A stretch of DNA of 33,642 nt from a bacterium (GTDB lineage Bacteria; T1Sed10-126): NCBI GenBank assembly GCA_003554945.1, contig PWHN01000064.1, positions 1 to 33,642 on the forward strand. Direction: 5' to 3'. The notes beneath the pieces were generated by a model. That model was not told the origin of the DNA. It searched no databases and saw nothing but the letters and a program-made list of their open reading frames with translations. Below, one piece after another: positions 32,228 through 33,642 of this stretch; the stretch's first letter is position 1, and every line of letters starts with the position of its first letter. A program made the position numbers and the translations under genes.

Positions 32228-33444
32228 TGACCGCCGCTCTCTCCGCCTCGTTACCGCTCAAAAATAAAAAGATAATTCTTGGTGTTAGCGGCAGTATAGC
32301 TGCCTGTAAAGCTGATCGGATAATCCGTCATCTACAGGATAGGGGAGCCGATGTGCAGGTTCTTTTCACGGCCGAGGGAGCTGATTATTTTGCCCCGCGC
32401 ACTGCCGCTGTCTTGACCGGCAATGAGGTTCTGAATGATAAACTCCAGCAGCGACAGTTAAATCGTATTGTGCACATAGAAGCTCTCGATGAAGCTGATT
32501 GTATTCTTGTCGCTCCGGCGACCGCGAACCGGCTGTTGCAACTTGAAAATCCAACCGCGGATGACCTTTTTAACACAGTTCTTTATACTTTTGACGGCCC
32601 CGTTTATTATGCGCCCGCAATGCATGAAACAATGTGGAAAAATTCTCGTCTGCAGAGTCTTGTCGTTGAAAATCAAGATAAAATAATTACACCGTCATCC
32701 GGACGTCTCGCCTGTGGTGGCCAGGGGGAAGGACGGCTGCCGGAACCGGAACATATTGTTGAAATGCTCACAGCTCGTCTCTGGCCGCAGCTTCTTAAAA
32801 ATTTTTCCGTACTGATTAGCGGCGGTCCGACGCTTGAAGCCTGGGATGATATACGCTACCTTACCAACCGCTCCAGCGGTCGCATGGGTGAGGCGCTGGC
32901 CCGCGTCGCTGCAATGCTTGGAGCTGAAATAAATTATATTTCTTCAAAACTACCCCGCCATTATCCCGCCTGTTTGTATAATACGATAAAAGTTGAAACC
33001 GCCCGTGACATGTTGAACAGCTCCCGTGAACTTCTGGCCGAGATGGATGGGTTTGTTGGCGCGGCCGCCGTCGCTGATTACCGGCCTCAAGAAGTAGACG
33101 GCAAAATATCTTCCGGCACTGAAAATTTATCGCTTGAACTTGAGAAAAATCCCGATGTTATCTCGGCACTTAAAACCGAGTTTCCTGACAAATTTTTTCT
33201 GGGCTTCGCCGCTCAACAGGAATTGGATCCCAACGCGGCTCGCCAAAAATTACGTGCTAAAAAACTGAACGCTATCGTCTTGAACGCTATCTCGAAGGAC
33301 GCATTTGGCTCCACCGACAATCACCTGCAGCTATTGACAGGCACCGGCAAATCGTACGACTTCGGTTGCCGCAGTAAACTTGATTTGGCTCTGCAGATCT
33401 GGCTCGCGCTCGACAGCCTTAACGCCACCCAAATAAACAATTAA
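32227..33444 (+). CDS. coaBC: CoaBC, phosphopantothenoylcysteine synthetase/decarboxylase
   Basis: A bifunctional coenzyme A biosynthesis enzyme of 405 residues. The N-terminal flavin decarboxylase domain (CoaC) has GVSGSIAACKA at 19-29, the catalytic His83, APATANRL at 96-103 and LACGGQGEGR with Cys163. The motif usually written PxMNxxMW reads PAMHETMW (130-137): the conserved Asn is His133. The C-terminal synthetase domain (CoaB) has ISGGPTLE, DIRYLTNRSSGRMG with Arg210 and Asn214, AAAVADYRP and Lys293 in GKISSG, where many relatives have KIKK. Starts in the gmk stop codon. No terminator is evident downstream. Confidence 0.93.
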   Translation: MTAALSASLPLKNKKIILGVSGSIAACKADRIIRHLQDRGADVQVLFTAEGADYFAPRTAAVLTGNEVLNDKLQQRQLNRIVHIEALDEADCILVAPATANRLLQLENPTADDLFNTVLYTFDGPVYYAPAMHETMWKNSRLQSLVVENQDKIITPSSGRLACGGQGEGRLPEPEHIVEMLTARLWPQLLKNFSVLISGGPTLEAWDDIRYLTNRSSGRMGEALARVAAMLGAEINYISSKLPRHYPACLYNTIKVETARDMLNSSRELLAEMDGFVGAAAVADYRPQEVDGKISSGTENLSLELEKNPDVISALKTEFPDKFFLGFAAQQELDPNAARQKLRAKKLNAIVLNAISKDAFGSTDNHLQLLTGTGKSYDFGCRSKLDLALQIWLALDSLNATQINN

Positions 33445-33642
33445 AATACTTATATTTAGCTTTTTCGGCTCTGTTGAAAACCTTTTTGCCATCTTAGAGT
33501 GCAATTAATTAGTGCTACCGGTAAATAGCTATAAGCTTTAATTGGGCTACTCAAAGGTGTTTGACGGATTTATAGCTGGCAATAGATCCTGGATGATCTG
33601 ATTATTGCCAGATATACCTCGGAGATTGGCCGGAGGCCAATC
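33445..33642. other. Non-coding end of window after coaBC
   Basis: About 200 bp with no convincing gene in any frame. A perfect hairpin GATTGGCC-GGA-GGCCAATC (33624-33642) ends exactly at the window edge; its downstream context is unseen, so a terminator cannot be judged. GGCTCTGTTGAAAACC at 33467-33482 resembles the ends of some insertion sequences but has no partner in view. Confidence 0.5.

Noticed and set aside
33467-33482. Insertion sequence end (GGCTCTGTTGAAAACC)
   Set aside because: Resembles some IS ends but there is no second end, target duplication or transposase before the window stops.
33624-33642. Terminator of the coaBC transcript
   Set aside because: Perfect 8-bp hairpin, but the window ends at its last base, so a T tract cannot be seen.
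1-33642. CRISPR array, tRNA, rRNA, prophage or toxin-antitoxin genes
   Set aside because: No regularly spaced repeats, no cloverleaf, and no genes of these types were seen.

Overview
The window is a single co-directional (+ strand) flagellar gene cluster that runs into a short housekeeping block. Gene content and order are of the Firmicutes/Clostridia type: (fliE)-fliF-G-H-I-J, lytic transglycosylase, motE-like, fliK, flgD, flgE, flbD, motA-motB, fliL, fliM, fliY, fliO-P-Q-R, flhB, flhA, flhF, flhG, two unknown genes, the sigma-28 gene, a small conserved unknown, a swrB-like gene, a receiver-like gene, then yicC-gmk-coaBC. Almost every protein is strikingly rich in Asp and Glu, including the cytoplasmic ones, and FliK and FlgE carry very large acidic inserts. 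This suggests a halophile that keeps high internal salt. My inference is a Halanaerobiales-like or other halophilic anaerobic Firmicute, not resolved further. Non-ATG starts are common (TTG, GTG, and apparently one ATC).

Layout. 1-7104: end of fliE, MS-ring and switch (fliF, fliG), export ATPase complex (fliH, fliI, fliJ), a transglycosylase for rod passage and a MotE-like FliF-binding chaperone. 7105-7463: the only gene-free stretch over 300 bp, filled with palindromic repeats. 7464-13796: hook-length control (fliK), hook cap (flgD) and a giant hook protein (flgE). 14092-16534: flbD, stator (motA, motB) and fliL. 16759-24896: C-ring (fliM, fliY) and the membrane export gate (fliO, P, Q, R, flhB, flhA). 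25025-27327: placement/number control pair flhF-flhG. 27547-30699: two unknown genes, sigma-28, a small acidic protein, a SwrB-like membrane coiled-coil protein and a degenerate receiver protein. 30714-33444: YicC ribonuclease, guanylate kinase, CoaBC. The last ~200 bp hold no gene.

Regulation. Three sites with the same geometry (TAAA, 16 bases, GCCGATAA-like) lie upstream of flgD, flbD-motAB and fliM. They look like sigma-28 promoters and would be read by the sigma factor encoded in the same window. The sigma gene has its own vegetative-type promoter (GTGACA, 17 bases, TATAAT) with a perfect inverted repeat over the -10.

The most notable observations are: two 74-83 bp MITEs with GTAAC ends and exact 8-bp target duplications inside the flagellar cluster; a flhB gene with no ATG/GTG/TTG start that begins right at the fliR stop (ATC start or +1 frameshift fusion); a stand-alone receiver domain whose phosphoacceptor Asp is Glu; a 948-residue acidic hook protein; an extra helical acidic tail on FlgD; and a CoaBC with His in place of the conserved Asn of the decarboxylase motif.
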